Shown here: positions 35,025-46,893 of the stretch, piece by piece
How the letters are laid out: every line of letters begins with the position of its first letter
How positions within the stretch are numbered: the stretch's first letter is position 1
Source: Dichotomocladium elegans
Lineage: Eukaryota; Mucoromycota; Mucoromycetes; Mucorales; Lichtheimiaceae
NCBI GenBank assembly: GCA_025716815.1
Contig: JAIXMN010000022.1
Coordinates: 186,001 to 250,000, forward strand
Direction of reading: 5' to 3'
Length of the DNA: 64,000 nt
Translations under genes and position numbers: made by a program
Notes under the pieces: generated by a model
Databases searched by the model: none
The model's input: only the letters and a program-made list of their open reading frames with translations
Told to the model about the DNA's origin: nothing

Positions 35025-36181
35025 ATGATAGACTATCCAGTGGACGTAGGGATCCTCGCGTCTTACTTTGGCCTCATTGGCCTTATGGGTTGGCTTATTG
35101 CTCAGCCAGTCTCTCGAGCCTTTGGTACATTTCGCCAGCTGGGATCGACAATCTTTGGTGTCGGCGCTCTTCTTTCTTTCATTGCGACATGGACATACAT
35201 GTTCAAATTCTTCCAGTACAGCTACAATGAATACCATGCGGAAAAACCAACACCACTCTCACTCAATTCGATCTCCCATTGGCTGCACCATGTTTCGCTT
35301 TTTGATAACGCATGGGCTACGGTGATGCGGGGCGTCTGGCCCTGGTTATGGAGTCATCGGCTCTGCTTATTCACTGTCGGCACCTGGACACCGTTTCTTG
35401 CCATTGAAGGTATAAAGGCGAGGTGGAGGGGAACAAGTACTGAATCGTACGCACGCATGTACAAACCACTCATGCTCACACATACACCCATTTCCTTACG
35501 CAACTCCTGGGTATTAAAGGTTCTCGGCGACGTATCCCTTATACATGGGCATTCATGCTGTTCGGTCAAATAGTGGCAATCTCGACAGCAAGCGCGCTGT
35601 TCTTTGCAACCGTACTCGCGTCCCCCAAGTCAGACCGGAATCCACTTCCGCCGCCGCTTGTCATGCTCGCCAGTGTGGCCGTTGGCCAAGTCTCTGTAGT
35701 GGTCTCGCCTTTCGTGATTGACACGCCTTTTTTCATGCTCAACTTGCTCCTTATGCATGCCGTACTCATCCTTCCTCTTGTAATCAAAGAGGAATCTGCC
35801 AATAACTACTTTGTCGGGCGTAACCAGCGCGCCATTGCCACAACGTCGATCTACCTTGTGGCGGCAATGACAAGCTTGGTGGTCACGGTGGGGAGGTGGC
35901 TCGAGTGCTATGAGTCTCTTCATTCAGGCTCCATGGTCGATAAACTCATCGAGACATTCTTTCACCATCCGGCCCAGTCAAGCATCAGCTCCGATGTGCT
36001 ATGCGTTGATGTCCTCTGCGCTGCTTGGATGCTGATTGACAGCGCACGCGAGAGGCGAGGTGGATTGCTTCCAGTCGGGATACTCATCCTAGCCACACCC
36101 ATCCTTTCTTCGGCCGTTACAATGCCGTTATATCTCGCAGCTGTCGAATTCCATATGACCCTAGCCAAGATTAAGTCATAA
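35025..36181 (+). CDS. Polytopic membrane protein, unknown function
   Basis: Exons 35025-35409 and 35520-36181 give 348 aa. There are about eight hydrophobic segments. The first (VGILASYFGLIGLMGWLIA) begins near residue 7, followed by GALLSFIATWTYMF and LCLFTVGTWTPFLAI. After a short basic stretch (GSRRRIPYTWAF) come four or five more in the C-terminal half. No catalytic motif is evident and I do not recognise the family. The GT-AG intron is phase 1 and falls between membrane segments. It lies downstream of the carotenoid oxygenase on the same strand, but 2.4 kb with a transposon scar separates them, so no functional link is claimed. Confidence 0.72.
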
Positions 36182-36547
36182 TCCATAAATAACAAGATGA
36201 ATATATTTCTGGGATCGGCGGTGTTGACGGAACAAAGGGCGCCGACATACTATTCTATGACTTGCATACGTTGATTACAGACATGCCTCCCTCCTCGTGT
36301 CCCTTTCGCGTATTCTCCTTTTTATATATACACATGTATTTCTTCTCGTGTAGTCAAAAGGGGATAAGAAGAAAGCAAAAGAAATTAGGGTTCCGTTTGC
36401 TTCTCTTCTTGTCCTTTTTTCCGATTGCAACATTTTTTCTCTTTCTGTTCTGTCCGCTCTCTCTGTCTATCTATCTGCGCGCGTGTGTGTTTGTTTGTTT
36501 GCAGTTATATTTTTGCTCTTCCTCTCCTTTGATGTTACCGATTTGTC

Positions 36548-38112
36548 ATGGCGGCAGAAAACAGTAAATGATCAAGTAATTGATATCGCGAGCAGCTCAT
36601 TCATCGATTTGTCCCCCTCCTCGATTCATGTTCTTAGCACGGCCTTGCTATGACAGAGGCAACGGATCGCCCTTTTGTGCGCCAGTCTCGTCTGACGTTT
36701 GGGAGATTGGTACCTCGAACGAATTTGTCTGGAATTATAAGCAAGTATCCTTGCGCTCATCGATACAGAACATTGCCCTAACATGGTATCGATCAATCCA
36801 TCTGTAGTTACCCTTTTTATGTGACATCAGTAAGGCAGATGAGCAAAGAGCAATAATTCAAACTTCTCGACAGTGCTCATTATTTCTTTGGTCGGGTCGT
36901 TTGTTTGTTCGTTAGGAAAACATCAGTCTTTATCTATACTACAAAGACAAGTATGCCTATCAGCCCATCAAGAACTGGACCTCCATCCATCGTGCGACTG
37001 GATCGCTCGCTGTACAAGTTGATAATTCCTGGTTTCCAAGCGGAAACATTACTACTGTGGTGTTGTATGGTTATTATTTGCCCCAAGGCGTTGATCCTGC
37101 TGCAGAACTGGCAAATCCAGAATCGCAGTTTCCCCGGCCTTTCAACTTTTCCGTTGAACGCAAGTACTCGTACATACACACACACACACACACACGCACG
37201 CATACATAAAATACATACATACATACATACACGCAAGCGCGCACACGCGTGCAAGTATTTAGCTTCCCCTTGGATCTTACTTTTTCATCATCCCCTCCCT
37301 ATTTATCTAGGATTTTTGTTCTTTTCTAACCCAAAATCACTCCTATTTTTTACTTTTTAGGTCTCTATGGGACTGATGAGAATGGTCATCCGCTCACTCA
37401 CAATGGCTCCGATCAGGGTAGCAGCGACAACAATGGGATCCCCGGCTGGGCTATTGCTGTAGCCGTCCTGCTTTCGGTGAGTTTACTGGGTGTGGCCTTT
37501 GGGCTCTTGTGGTGCGTCAGGAGCGCCCGTCGTCACGGTTACGGCCGTCGCAACCACGTCGGCACCAGCAGGAATGACACCAAGACATATCCAACAGCGA
37601 TGGATGCCACCTCCATCCTGACTGCTAGCTACCCATCCCTGCCACCGCCTTCGTACCCTTCTGCCGACACTGGATCCTCGGTCTATTCGACGACGCCGAT
37701 GGTACAACAACAGGACTCGCCCCGTACTTATGATGATGCCCGATCTCCGAAAGTGGAGGATGGTGCTGCTGCTGCTGTTGCCCCTGGCTTTCCTCCTGTT
37801 CCGCCGTCTCCTTCTCCCCCTGATTCTCCTGTAGAAGAGCGCAACGACGACCGACAGTCGTCGCAACAGCAGCAGAACCCTCGCCTGGCCGAGAGTACAT
37901 TTATGTGGATGGTAGAGCAACATCCAGAGCAGTCCCAGACGGATGAAGACCATCGTCGCCGCCGCCTGGGCGAAGCGTTGCTCGCCCAGCAACTTTTGCA
38001 GGAAGAGGGTGCTTCGGTCAAACACGCCGAACGCCGTCCTATCACCGTGTCGACCACGAGCAACATGCTTCGTAGCGAAGAAAGCGTGGCCGTCTTGGAA
38101 GAGCTCGCTTGA
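36548..38112 (+). CDS. Single-pass membrane protein with extracellular domain, unknown
   Basis: Supported exons are 36638-36740, 36808-36829 (22 nt), 36916-37159 and 37361-38112. A 16-nt first exon at 36548-36563 would supply an ATG but no signal peptide, so the N-terminus is uncertain. The ectodomain (SSDVWEIGTSNEFVWNY, NISLYLYYKDKYAYQPIKNW, VQVDNSWFPSG) resembles a fungal family of secreted cell-surface proteins with N-glycosylation sites. One membrane helix (GWAIAVAVLLSVSLLGVAFG) is followed by a basic stretch and a ~200-residue cytoplasmic tail rich in Pro, Ser and Gln. Two introns are GC-AG (36741 and 37160, both gcaagt); GT alternatives run into stops. The topology resembles a wall or surface sensor, but this is inference. 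Confidence 0.7.
37170..37231. repeat. CA and CATA repeats inside an intron
   Basis: The intron at 37160-37360 holds an (AC)n run followed by (CATA)n. It is the longest intron of the gene. Confidence 0.85.
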
Positions 38113-38465
38113 TAACGTCCGTTCGCCCGCATGCCTCCTCCTCCCCCCCTCCCCGTTACCTTTTTTTTTTGTTTGTTTGTTTTGTTTTCCCTCTCCTTCC
38201 CACCGCTCTTTAATAACCATATACATCTAAAGAGAGAGAGAGAGAGAGGGAAAAAACAGATGACAATGATAGTAAACAATAATAATAATGGTGGTAAGGA
38301 ATTTTTGTCTGTTTGTTTGTTTTTTCATTTTGCAACAATAACTAATTAGTAGGAGTAGAAGTAGAAGTAATGGTAACTAGCAGTAATAGTGGATACTAAT
38401 AAAAAAAAAAAGAAAGAGAGAGAAACGCAAACATACAAAATGAAGAAAAATTACAACGCACAATA

Positions 38466-41400
38466 TTATAGCTTCAATTCGGCAAGAATCCGACTGCACA
38501 TGTTTTTATACAACCAGGAGTCACCACTGACGCGCCGAAACTGCAATCCGTGCATGCCCAGCAGCCAGGATACCTTCACGATATGGATCTCAAAACGGAC
38601 AATCAAATCGGGTACGGCAATGGCCGCGGATGCGGATGGACTGTCCTCCGGCTTCACGCGGTTCATGTCGATGCTCGGCATGTGTACACACTCAAATCGG
38701 CCCTTGCTTTCCCGCCACTTGACGCCAATCCGCTCCAGCACACGGATCAGATCGGCGCGGATGACCGACGGATGCTTCGTCGAGGTGGTTGTCACCGAAA
38801 AAAGACCTTTTAAAAAGACCTGCTTCACCGTATCATCTGCCGTCCCCCGATGGTCGAGTCCGTTCGCGCTCTGCGGGAACGACTGCTCATGCGAATGGAT
38901 CTCGCTGCTGTTGGGTGCAGCAGGCGTTGATGTCGACTCGAGCGCTTCCGGTAAACGTTGCGCTGGAGTCTTTCCGGAAGGAACGGCAGCATCAGCAGCA
39001 GCAATCTTGGCCGTCGTCGTCGTCGTTCTTCCAGCACCGCCGTCACTAGCCCTGCAGGCGCTGTCGGCCGCGTCAAACGGTCTCCCACCCGATACAGTCG
39101 ACTGCCTTGGCCGGCCACGCTTAGGTTCCGCCGTTGTCGTCGTCGTCGTCGATACACTGCCTGTCCGGTTTAGTATACAGCTAACTTTGTGCCCAAGGCT
39201 TGTGCCTGTCCGATGCGGATGCGACGCCTTGTTGTCCGCGGATGTGGACGGATTCACGGTAGGGACAGTCGCTAGTGGGGTGATCTCGGTACTTGGTGGC
39301 CGCCTCTTGTGTTCGAGTGACGTCCGGAGGAGTGCGCTGCTTAGTCTCCGGAACATGTTGGAATGTTGATGTTGCTCACCGTCCACATTCTCATCGCCGT
39401 TCGAGGAGCTCTCTGATGTCCGACGCCGACTCATGAGCCGCTGGATGCCGTTCTCAAAGACGTTTGGCCGATCTGCCTCAATAGTATGTCCTTCATCGTC
39501 CATCTTGGTAGTCGTCCTGCCCTGACGCCCAAAGATTGTGTCGGACGTCCCACAGTGGTTGCTGAGATGGTGGTGGTGGTGACGTTGATGGTGGCAATGG
39601 TGATTGCATATAGCAGAACCCTTTGTAAACGGTAAGTGCTCAAAGGGCCCGTCCACAGAATGGGCGGTTTCGGGTCTCGGAATATGGGGCAGCTTGATGC
39701 CAGCCATTGGGGACGAATGGGGCACTGTATGCTTGCCACCTTCTTGCGAACTGGTGGTATTGGCAGATAGTTGTGGATCATCTGACGCTTCCAGTGCGCG
39801 CCGCTCACGCTCCATTCGCTCCTTGACTAAGTAATAAATGGATACAAGAGGGTGATAAGCGGCTGGAATCGATTGTGGGTCATCGTTAGGCATTGTATAG
39901 GATTTTCTTAGGGATATTGTTGAATGCGTGTGGTGGTGGTTATTATATCGAGAAGGGTTGTTCCCCCGGGAGCGTTTGATCAGTGTCTTGGCGGCTTTTT
40001 GGTATTCTTCAGAGGTGATAATAGCCTCTAGCTGCTGCTTAATCTCGAGTTCAGTTCCGAAGCCGAAACCGGTCATGTTCCGGATAACGTCGCTATCGAC
40101 CGGCAGCATTAGCGGTGCACGGTCGGGCAAATGACTGTCAACAATATTGTCGTATCCCCGGTTCATCCACGGGTGGACGATGATCTCTGATATTGTCGCT
40201 CGGTGATTTGGGTTGGTCACAAGCATCCGGGAGAGTAAATTCTTGCATTCTTGGTTTGGATATGCGCCTCTTTTTCAGCCAATCTTTCTCATTCCAACGA
40301 ATGAAGTGTCGTAGCCTCTCTCTCCCTCTCTCTCTCACCTGAACTTAAATGACTTGGGTACTCGACATGTCCTCGTTTGATCTTTGCATGGAGAGCTGGC
40401 ATGTTCTGATCGTCAAAGGGCACTTTTCCGCATACGAGCACATATAACACGATACCAAAACTCCATACATCCACTTCAGGACCCGTATAGGCCTTGGCAT
40501 TCAACAATTCAGGAGCCGCAAAATAAAGTGATCCGCAGAAAGTTGAAAGGTGTGACCGAGGCGAAAAAAGGTTGGACAAGCCAAAGTCGATAATTTTGAC
40601 ATGTCCAGATGTGGAGATGAGGATATTTTCGATTTTGAGGTCTATTTGCATCGCCGGCCATAGAGATATGAGCAACTAGCGTTACGCAACCCCCCACCCA
40701 CCCACTTGCCTCGATGGACAATCGAGTTCCTATGGCAGTAATCTAACCCGAAAATCTTGGTTACTTCCCAAACTCTCGTCACATCTTTCCATCCGTAACT
40801 CACCTAATGCACTCACAATTTGGCGGGCAAAGCGCCGTGCGTGTTTTTCTTTGAGCTTTCCATGTGCAATGATGAAATCCAGCAGTTGACCGCCGCCCAC
40901 ATACTCCATGAACAAGTAATAATACGGATCCAAATCAACCATCTCCTTGAGACTGACAATGTGAGGGTGATAGAGCAAGAGCATGATGCTTGCTTCGCGA
41001 ATGGTTCGGACCTCCCTGTTATCATCTTTTCCATTCTTACTCGAACCGGCAAAACTCTTGGGCACAATCTTGACGGCGAGCTAAAAAGGAACATTACGAA
41101 TAGGTAAAAGAGCACGGGCCCATAACAAGTGGGGGAAAATCGCGTTTGCCGACCTTATCTTGGGTTATATTATGCATCGCGAGTTTGACTTTTCCCATGG
41201 AGCCAGACCCCAGGGTTCTCACGAGGGTATAGTTGCCAATAACCCTACGAGGTTTGGATCGTTGGTTGCTGCTCGGTGCTACTGGACTCTCGGATTTCCT
41301 CGGAACAGCAGGCGCCGATGAGGAAAGCTGTGGCGGCGGTGACTGCTGCGCAGCGTCTCGTCGATGTGAAGAGTCAGGACGTTCATCATATGTTGGGACA

Positions 41401-41495
41401 ATGTCCGTTACAGCTTCAAGACTGTCATCCGATGAAGCGTCACCATCACTGGAGCGTTTATGATTGAGCGATGCAGTCGCATTTTCTGTAGCCAT
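38466..41495 (-). CDS. KIN1: KIN1/PAR-1/MARK-type Ser/Thr kinase with KA1 tail
   Basis: Exons 41154-41495, 40804-41080, 40710-40742 (33 nt), 40339-40641 and 38466-40249 give 912 aa. The kinase domain (~97-355) shows [49 protein letters not shown] and [19 protein letters not shown] long low-complexity linker with His, Thr and Ala runs follows. The last ~50 residues ([19 protein letters not shown]...AELKL) are a KA1 membrane-binding domain, which identifies the KIN1/MARK branch rather than other Snf1 relatives. Such kinases act at the cell cortex in polarity and exocytosis. The third intron is GC-AG (gcaagt from 40709); only that join restores the HRD motif, split as HR|DLKIEN. Long antisense ORFs over the linker are by-products of its repeats. 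Confidence 0.93.
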
Positions 41496-42355
41496 GGTTG
41501 AGTTGGAAGCCGCCTTTTTTTTACCCTTCCCCCCGCCTCTCACTTGTCGTGTTCTTTTATTCTGTCTCCGCACAGCAAACCATTGCCCATTGTTTCCCCT
41601 CACTCTGTTTCAAACGAGCCAATTTCCGAAAACCCTACTACGTTCGTGGGTATTTGTGAGCTCAGTGTATATTTCAAAAGTTATCAAGCTGCCATTACGA
41701 GCCTAGTTATTTTTGCCCTCCCTCTGACCGCTGGGAGCAACCAACACGGCATCCTATATTCGCAGCGATGATTGTGCTTTTTCTAAATCAACTCGCTCGT
41801 TTAATGTCCTAGACGCCCCTGGGTAAATATACGCATTTTCGCGTTTGACATTTGTATATCCACATCGTATGGAGGGAGTAATAATACATCGCATAGGAGT
41901 CAAAACGCAAGCGACACGACGGAAACTTTTTGTGTTGCCGTGACACCAGTCGGCAAACTCAGTCGTCATCTGACTTAACTCCTGTCACAAATGCGGGGAA
42001 CTACCGTGACTAAAAAAAAAAAGAAAAGAGTGAGAGGGGACGTTGGAGATTTTTGAGAAATTCGACACCATTTGGCAGGCATGAAATCAGCAAAAGCCTT
42101 TGTACTAACAAACAGATTGAATTCGGGCTTTGTCCCTTGACAAACTTGGACCTGCATAAATAACGGTGGATATTATTTACATTGTTCTAGGACTACTATT
42201 TTTAGACGAGGACATTGGAATAATGGGGTCGGTATGGGGAGGGGCTCCCGTCTTTTTTTTTTTCTCCCTCCCCCTCATTTCTGTTCTCGCAGTCCTGGAG
42301 CAAGACAGCGAGCAAACGCAGTACACCACGAACGCCTCGCGCAAAGGAAAACGCA
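41496..42355. promoter_or_regulatory. Divergent intergenic region KIN1 / ABHD12-like
   Basis: 860 bp between two start codons on opposite strands. It has pyrimidine-rich stretches next to both ATGs and a poly-A/T run at about 42011-42027. No specific operator was recognised. Confidence 0.5.
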
Positions 42356-44446
42356 ATGGCAATTCTCAGAAAACTCATAATCACTCCTGTTGTCCTCGCT
42401 GCGATCTATGTGGTACATGATTCAGCCTTTACTAGGACGATGACGGAATTAACGGTTTGACAAATAGGTGATCGTATTCGTTCTCGCGTTTCCCGAGCCA
42501 CAGCGTTTGTGAGTGTATGGAGTAGAATGGATTTGGTTTCTCGTGTCGCCTTTTCCAAGGCCTAGGCTATGTGTCAGGAGAGGGAGGAAGTGGACTAAAG
42601 AGCGGGAGGAGAATGGAATGCTCACCGTACCATCCTTCCATCTTCCGTTTAGCATGATATTTCTTAATCGGATCCAGGTACCAACGCGATTCGAGATGCC
42701 CGAATGGTACGGATTTGCCCGTAAGTGTTCTCTACCACCGTATTAGCATGCCAAAAAAAAGATGATGATGATATGGACGTGCGTGTTTGCATAGACCACA
42801 AGGTCCGAAATGTACGCATCCAAACAGCAGATAATATCACGCTTGGTATGTGCGGTAATAGCCTAGGGGTTATATGGCATCGCGTAACTGGAAGATAACG
42901 CTTAGGTGCGTGGCATATATTGCCAAGCTCATACTACGTTAAACACGCTATACGCGAAATGGATGTTGATGACCAGCTAGACCTATCCCTATATGATAAG
43001 GCTCTGATGGACCCCGGACACGAGACCGTGATTTACTTTCATGGTAATGCCATGAACCGTGCTGCTCCCTGGAGGGTCGAACTTTACAAGGTATGTGACC
43101 CAATCTTATTTTATTACATGTATACCTGTGCCCGTGCGTTTCCACGACCAAATTCTGTCCATATCACGGATTCATTCAATATTTATTCCAGCGGCTAAGT
43201 GATAAGTTTGATCGGCTCAATATCATTGCTATCGATTATCGCGGTTATGGAGATTCTGGCAAGTACTGAGAGAGATTCTTCCATGTTAATATTTTCTCGT
43301 GATTGTCCTTGTAACACGGTTGTGTGCGCTTAGAGGGCATTCCTTCGGAGGAGGGATTACAATTAGATGCAATGGCAGTTATAGATTGGTTGCGTGATAG
43401 AAAAGGCAAGGTTGCATTAACTTATAAACCGCGTAATGATCTACGAGAGAGAGAGCTGACTAACGCGAACTGTTCACCCTGTTAGTCCCGCACCACCGGA
43501 TATCTCTCATTGGGCATTCGCTTGGTAAGACAAATATACTGTATATGAGTGTACCAGGGGGGCGATATGAATTTTTTTTTTCAAAAAAAAATAGGAACCG
43601 GGGTTGCGACCAGGCTTGCTTACGAGATGACAAGAAAGGGTAAATGAAGCACCTAAGCGCTAGGAGGAAGTGCGATAGAAAAGTCTGATGCTATTTTTCG
43701 AAACGGAAGGAATACCTCCAAAGTCGCTTATTGTCAAGGCTGCCTTTAGCTCTCTACCAAACCTTATCTTTGAGTATCATATTCTTGACTATCTTCCAAT
43801 TTTGGCTCCGCTCCGTGCACTTCCTCGCATTCAAGGTACTATCATCAGATGCGCACCCATCATTATCGTCTCCGTCGACTTAACTCTTGCATACGATGAT
43901 TATAATATAGCCTGGCTACTTGAATCGCTGCAGCACGCATTCGACTCTCAATCCCGGATGGAGGTAGGGACCATGTGCGATAAGAAATCTGCAAAAAAAA
44001 AGAAGAAAAATGAGCAATACATATAATGGAACACATGAACACAAAAGCATATAGAATGCCCCATCTTGATTGTATATGGCGACTCGGATCTCGAGATTCC
44101 CGGTTATCATTCACAAATGCTGTTCCACAGAGCCATTTATGGCGCTAAGGACAGCGACAATGCATTTTCACGAGACTGGATGGAACATGATCCGACAATC
44201 AGGAAGTACACAGTGACAAAAGAAGCAGATGTCTATTTTAAAGACAAAATACGACTTGTGAAGATCCTTTATGCCGGACACAATAACTGTAAGAGCGCAC
44301 CATCCGCCGCCGCCCCCCCCAATGCGCAAGTGGAGATATCGTCTAATTACTTGTTTCTTTTGTATGTAGTGGGCTATTATGACTATGTGTTCCAAGCTAT
44401 GTCCGAGATTGCAGGATGGCACATGCCTGGACAGAAATCGATCTAG
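42356..44446 (+). CDS. Alpha/beta hydrolase, ABHD12-like lipase
   Basis: Thirteen exons: 42356-42412, 42468-42508, 42653-42720, 42795-42845, 42906-43090, 43192-43258, 43334-43405, 43486-43524, 43595-43639, 43710-43835, 43911-43963, 44048-44288, 44370-44446 (373 aa). An N-terminal membrane anchor (LIITPVVLAAIYVVIVFVLA) precedes the hydrolase fold. The oxyanion region is YFHGNAMNR, followed by DYRGYGDSEG. The nucleophile serine is in LIGHSLGTG, split by the intron at 43525. The acid is in LIVYGDSD and the histidine in AGHNN, so the triad is complete. ABHD12-type enzymes hydrolyse monoacylglycerols or lysophosphatidylserine at the ER membrane. Introns from 43259 and 43406 are GC-AG (gcaagt, gcaagg); GT alternatives lead to stops or lose the GHSLG frame. 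Very short exons (39-72 nt) make automated prediction error-prone. Confidence 0.87.
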
Positions 44447-44745
44447 AAGGGAATTTTTTTCAATGGTAGCTTAGCATCTTTTGATGTTCACATCATTTAA
44501 GGTTGCGTGTGCATATGCTCTTTTTATTTTCGATGCCGCACCAAAGAAAGAAAACCATAAAAGCAGATCGGATGGGCTGTGAATAAATTTTTTTAAGAGG
44601 AAGTGTGTGTGCCTAATTGGATTTGTTCTGGCTTATTTTTTCTGATTTACATAGATAAAAAAAAAAAAGGTGGGGGACGAGGGATCGTTGTTCGTACTTC
44701 CTTTTACTTTCTTTCACAGCTCCTCTTCTCTTTTCTATATCTTTC

Positions 44746-46593
44746 ATGGGTAACGTACCATCACATCAAGGTGATGTACCTGATGCAGTGGTTTCGAGCT
44801 TATCGCCTCGAGGACAGCAGCGACTGTCCCAAACCCCCACATACATGAACTTTTTCGAGGTAGCATCTGTTGCGGCCGCAGCACCTCCTAGCAAACCAAA
44901 GAAACGGTCGCCGCCCACAGGGAGCGATAAGAACAGCACCATGTCCGGTTCGTCGGGGGACAGCATCACCTCGCCTCGGCCTAGCTATGACAAACGACCC
45001 TCGATGTCGACGTCCACGTCCACGTCTACAGGCGGAAATCAAGCAAAGAGCATCCGCAGTATACGTCCCAATGCCCGTGCTTCGTCCATCTCGGATGCCT
45101 CTACGCTTGTGCATCCACTTAGTCGCCAGCACCAACGTACTAATTTGGGAGACAAGCCAGCTAAGCTAGACTATACGACAATCAACGGCCGTCGGTACCT
45201 GACAAGCCCCGACGCTCGGTTCTTTTCCCCTGTTGACGAAGATGAATCAGATCGCCTCGTGATTATGGTATAGAAAACCACATACATACATACGTTCAGC
45301 CATGTTTGAAGGGGGAAGGGGTTGGCGGAGTCCAAGACGATAGGCACGGCTACTAATTAACCATTCTAGCATTTTTTGCTCAAGTATGCATTTGGCTGCA
45401 GCTTCAAGGCGCCTATCGGAGATCGACTTCGAGGTAGGGATCGCTGCCAGATCCTTGATATTGGATGTGGTCCTGGCACTTGGTAAGCTAAGTTTCATCG
45501 TGATCATCACCCCGCCCCCCCCCACCCCGTAACATAACCCAGCTTTTGACGTATTCTTTCGTTTCCAGGGTGCTCGAAATGGCAAGTGACTTTCCCAATG
45601 CAGGTAAAGATCTTGTCGGCCCCCATTTCGTGAACAATGGCGGATGATGGCCTTTGTTCGTTTGGCTTCCCAAGTTTTTACAAGTTAAACTTTTTAGAAT
45701 TTTTTGGTGTCGATCTGGTACGCATGTACCCGTCCGCAATCAAACCCAGCAACGCAAAGTTCTTGCAGCATGATATTTTGAACAGTCTTCCCTTTCCTGA
45801 TGGCTCGCTCGACTACGTTCATATGCGGATGATGTTGTGTAACCTGACACAGGCTCAGACACTTCACTTGCTATCAGAAATCAACCGCGTGCTCAAGCCC
45901 GGTGGATTTGTAGAGCTCATGGATGTGGAATATCGAGTAGAGCGCGCAGGACCGTTGAACGAAGAATTACTGAACCGTAAATGTGAGTTCTGTGCGTGTG
46001 TGCGCACCATATCAGGGTTTTTCTTTATTTTTGAGAGACCGAAAGGTGGGAGAAATACTAACTCTCCAAAAAAAAAAGTGTATGAAACTATGCGTGGTCA
46101 CGATATCGATTTCCAGCTTTGTTACCATCTCTCGACGTTGCTAATGACCCAGGGCGGTGGGTTTATTGATGTGCACCAGGACCGCGTCACCATCCCACTC
46201 GGCTGGGGCGGGCAATTAGGCCAGATACATGGACAGAATATGGAAGCCTTTTTCAACTCGCTGCATCCAACCATTCGAAACGCCTGCGCTACATCTACAT
46301 TCCCTGCCGGTATGACCGTCGACGTTGTCCGGGATCTCATGGCCGAATGCCAGCAGTTCCAGTCTCACTTCAACTGGTACGTCTGCTACGGCCAGAAACC
46401 CGCGGCGCTTATGACCACACCATGTTCTCCAACCCCTGCTCCGCACAGCAATGCCCCACCCACTACTCCGCCTGTCGAACATCCCAACTCACCCATCAAG
46501 CGGCGATTCGATAAGACGACAGCAGCTGGACCTGCAATTGTCGAGGAAACTTGGGAATTCATCAATGACTTTGTCGACGGTTACATTGATTAA
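44746..46593 (+). CDS. SAM-dependent methyltransferase, possibly N-myristoylated
   Basis: Exons 44746-45267, 45370-45482, 45569-45603, 45698-45982 and 46079-46593 give 489 aa. SAM motif I is ILDIGCGPGTWVLEMA, motif II FFGVDLVRMYP, later LPFPDGSLDYVHMRMM and the post-core VLKPGGFVELMD. This resembles the fungal UbiE/LaeA-like methyltransferases that sit beside regulators, and no substrate is suggested. Residues 1-174 are Ser/Thr-rich and disordered. The N-terminus MGNVPSHQ fits the myristoylation rule (Gly2, small residue at 6), implying membrane attachment. The C-terminus has a Pro/Ser-rich insert before a final acidic helix. All introns are GT-AG; the 35-nt third exon is confirmed by motif continuity. 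Confidence 0.82.
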
Positions 46594-46752
46594 TCTCTTC
46601 ACAAAAGAGTTGATGGAGTGGAGAATATGGGACGCTCTGCCCTTCTCTGCACTTTTTCTATATTCTATATGTAGCTACACATATTCATATATACACATTT
46701 CTTTCATTTTGTAAATAGCCTTTATCTTTCTTTTTTTTACCAACACACACAA

Positions 46753-46783
46753 ACATACATACATACATATATATATATATATA
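46753..46783. repeat. (CATA)n(TA)n microsatellite
   Basis: Simple repeat in the 300-bp convergent gap between the methyltransferase and bZIP genes. Confidence 0.9.
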
Positions 46784-46893
46784 ACAGTCCTTTTTTATTA
46801 CAATATTGCCGAGATGGAATGCATTCACGCACCTTATCCCATCTAATCTTTCATCGGGGGTTATTTTTTTGGGGGGGGAGGAAGAAGTAAAGA

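Noticed and set aside
37483..38226. 247-aa minus ORF opposite the membrane-protein tail
   Set aside because: Low-complexity tail keeps both strands open; the sense frame joins to a coherent spliced protein.
38389..39369. 326-aa plus ORF opposite the KIN1 C-terminus
   Set aside because: Antisense of a repeat-rich linker and KA1 domain; no family features.
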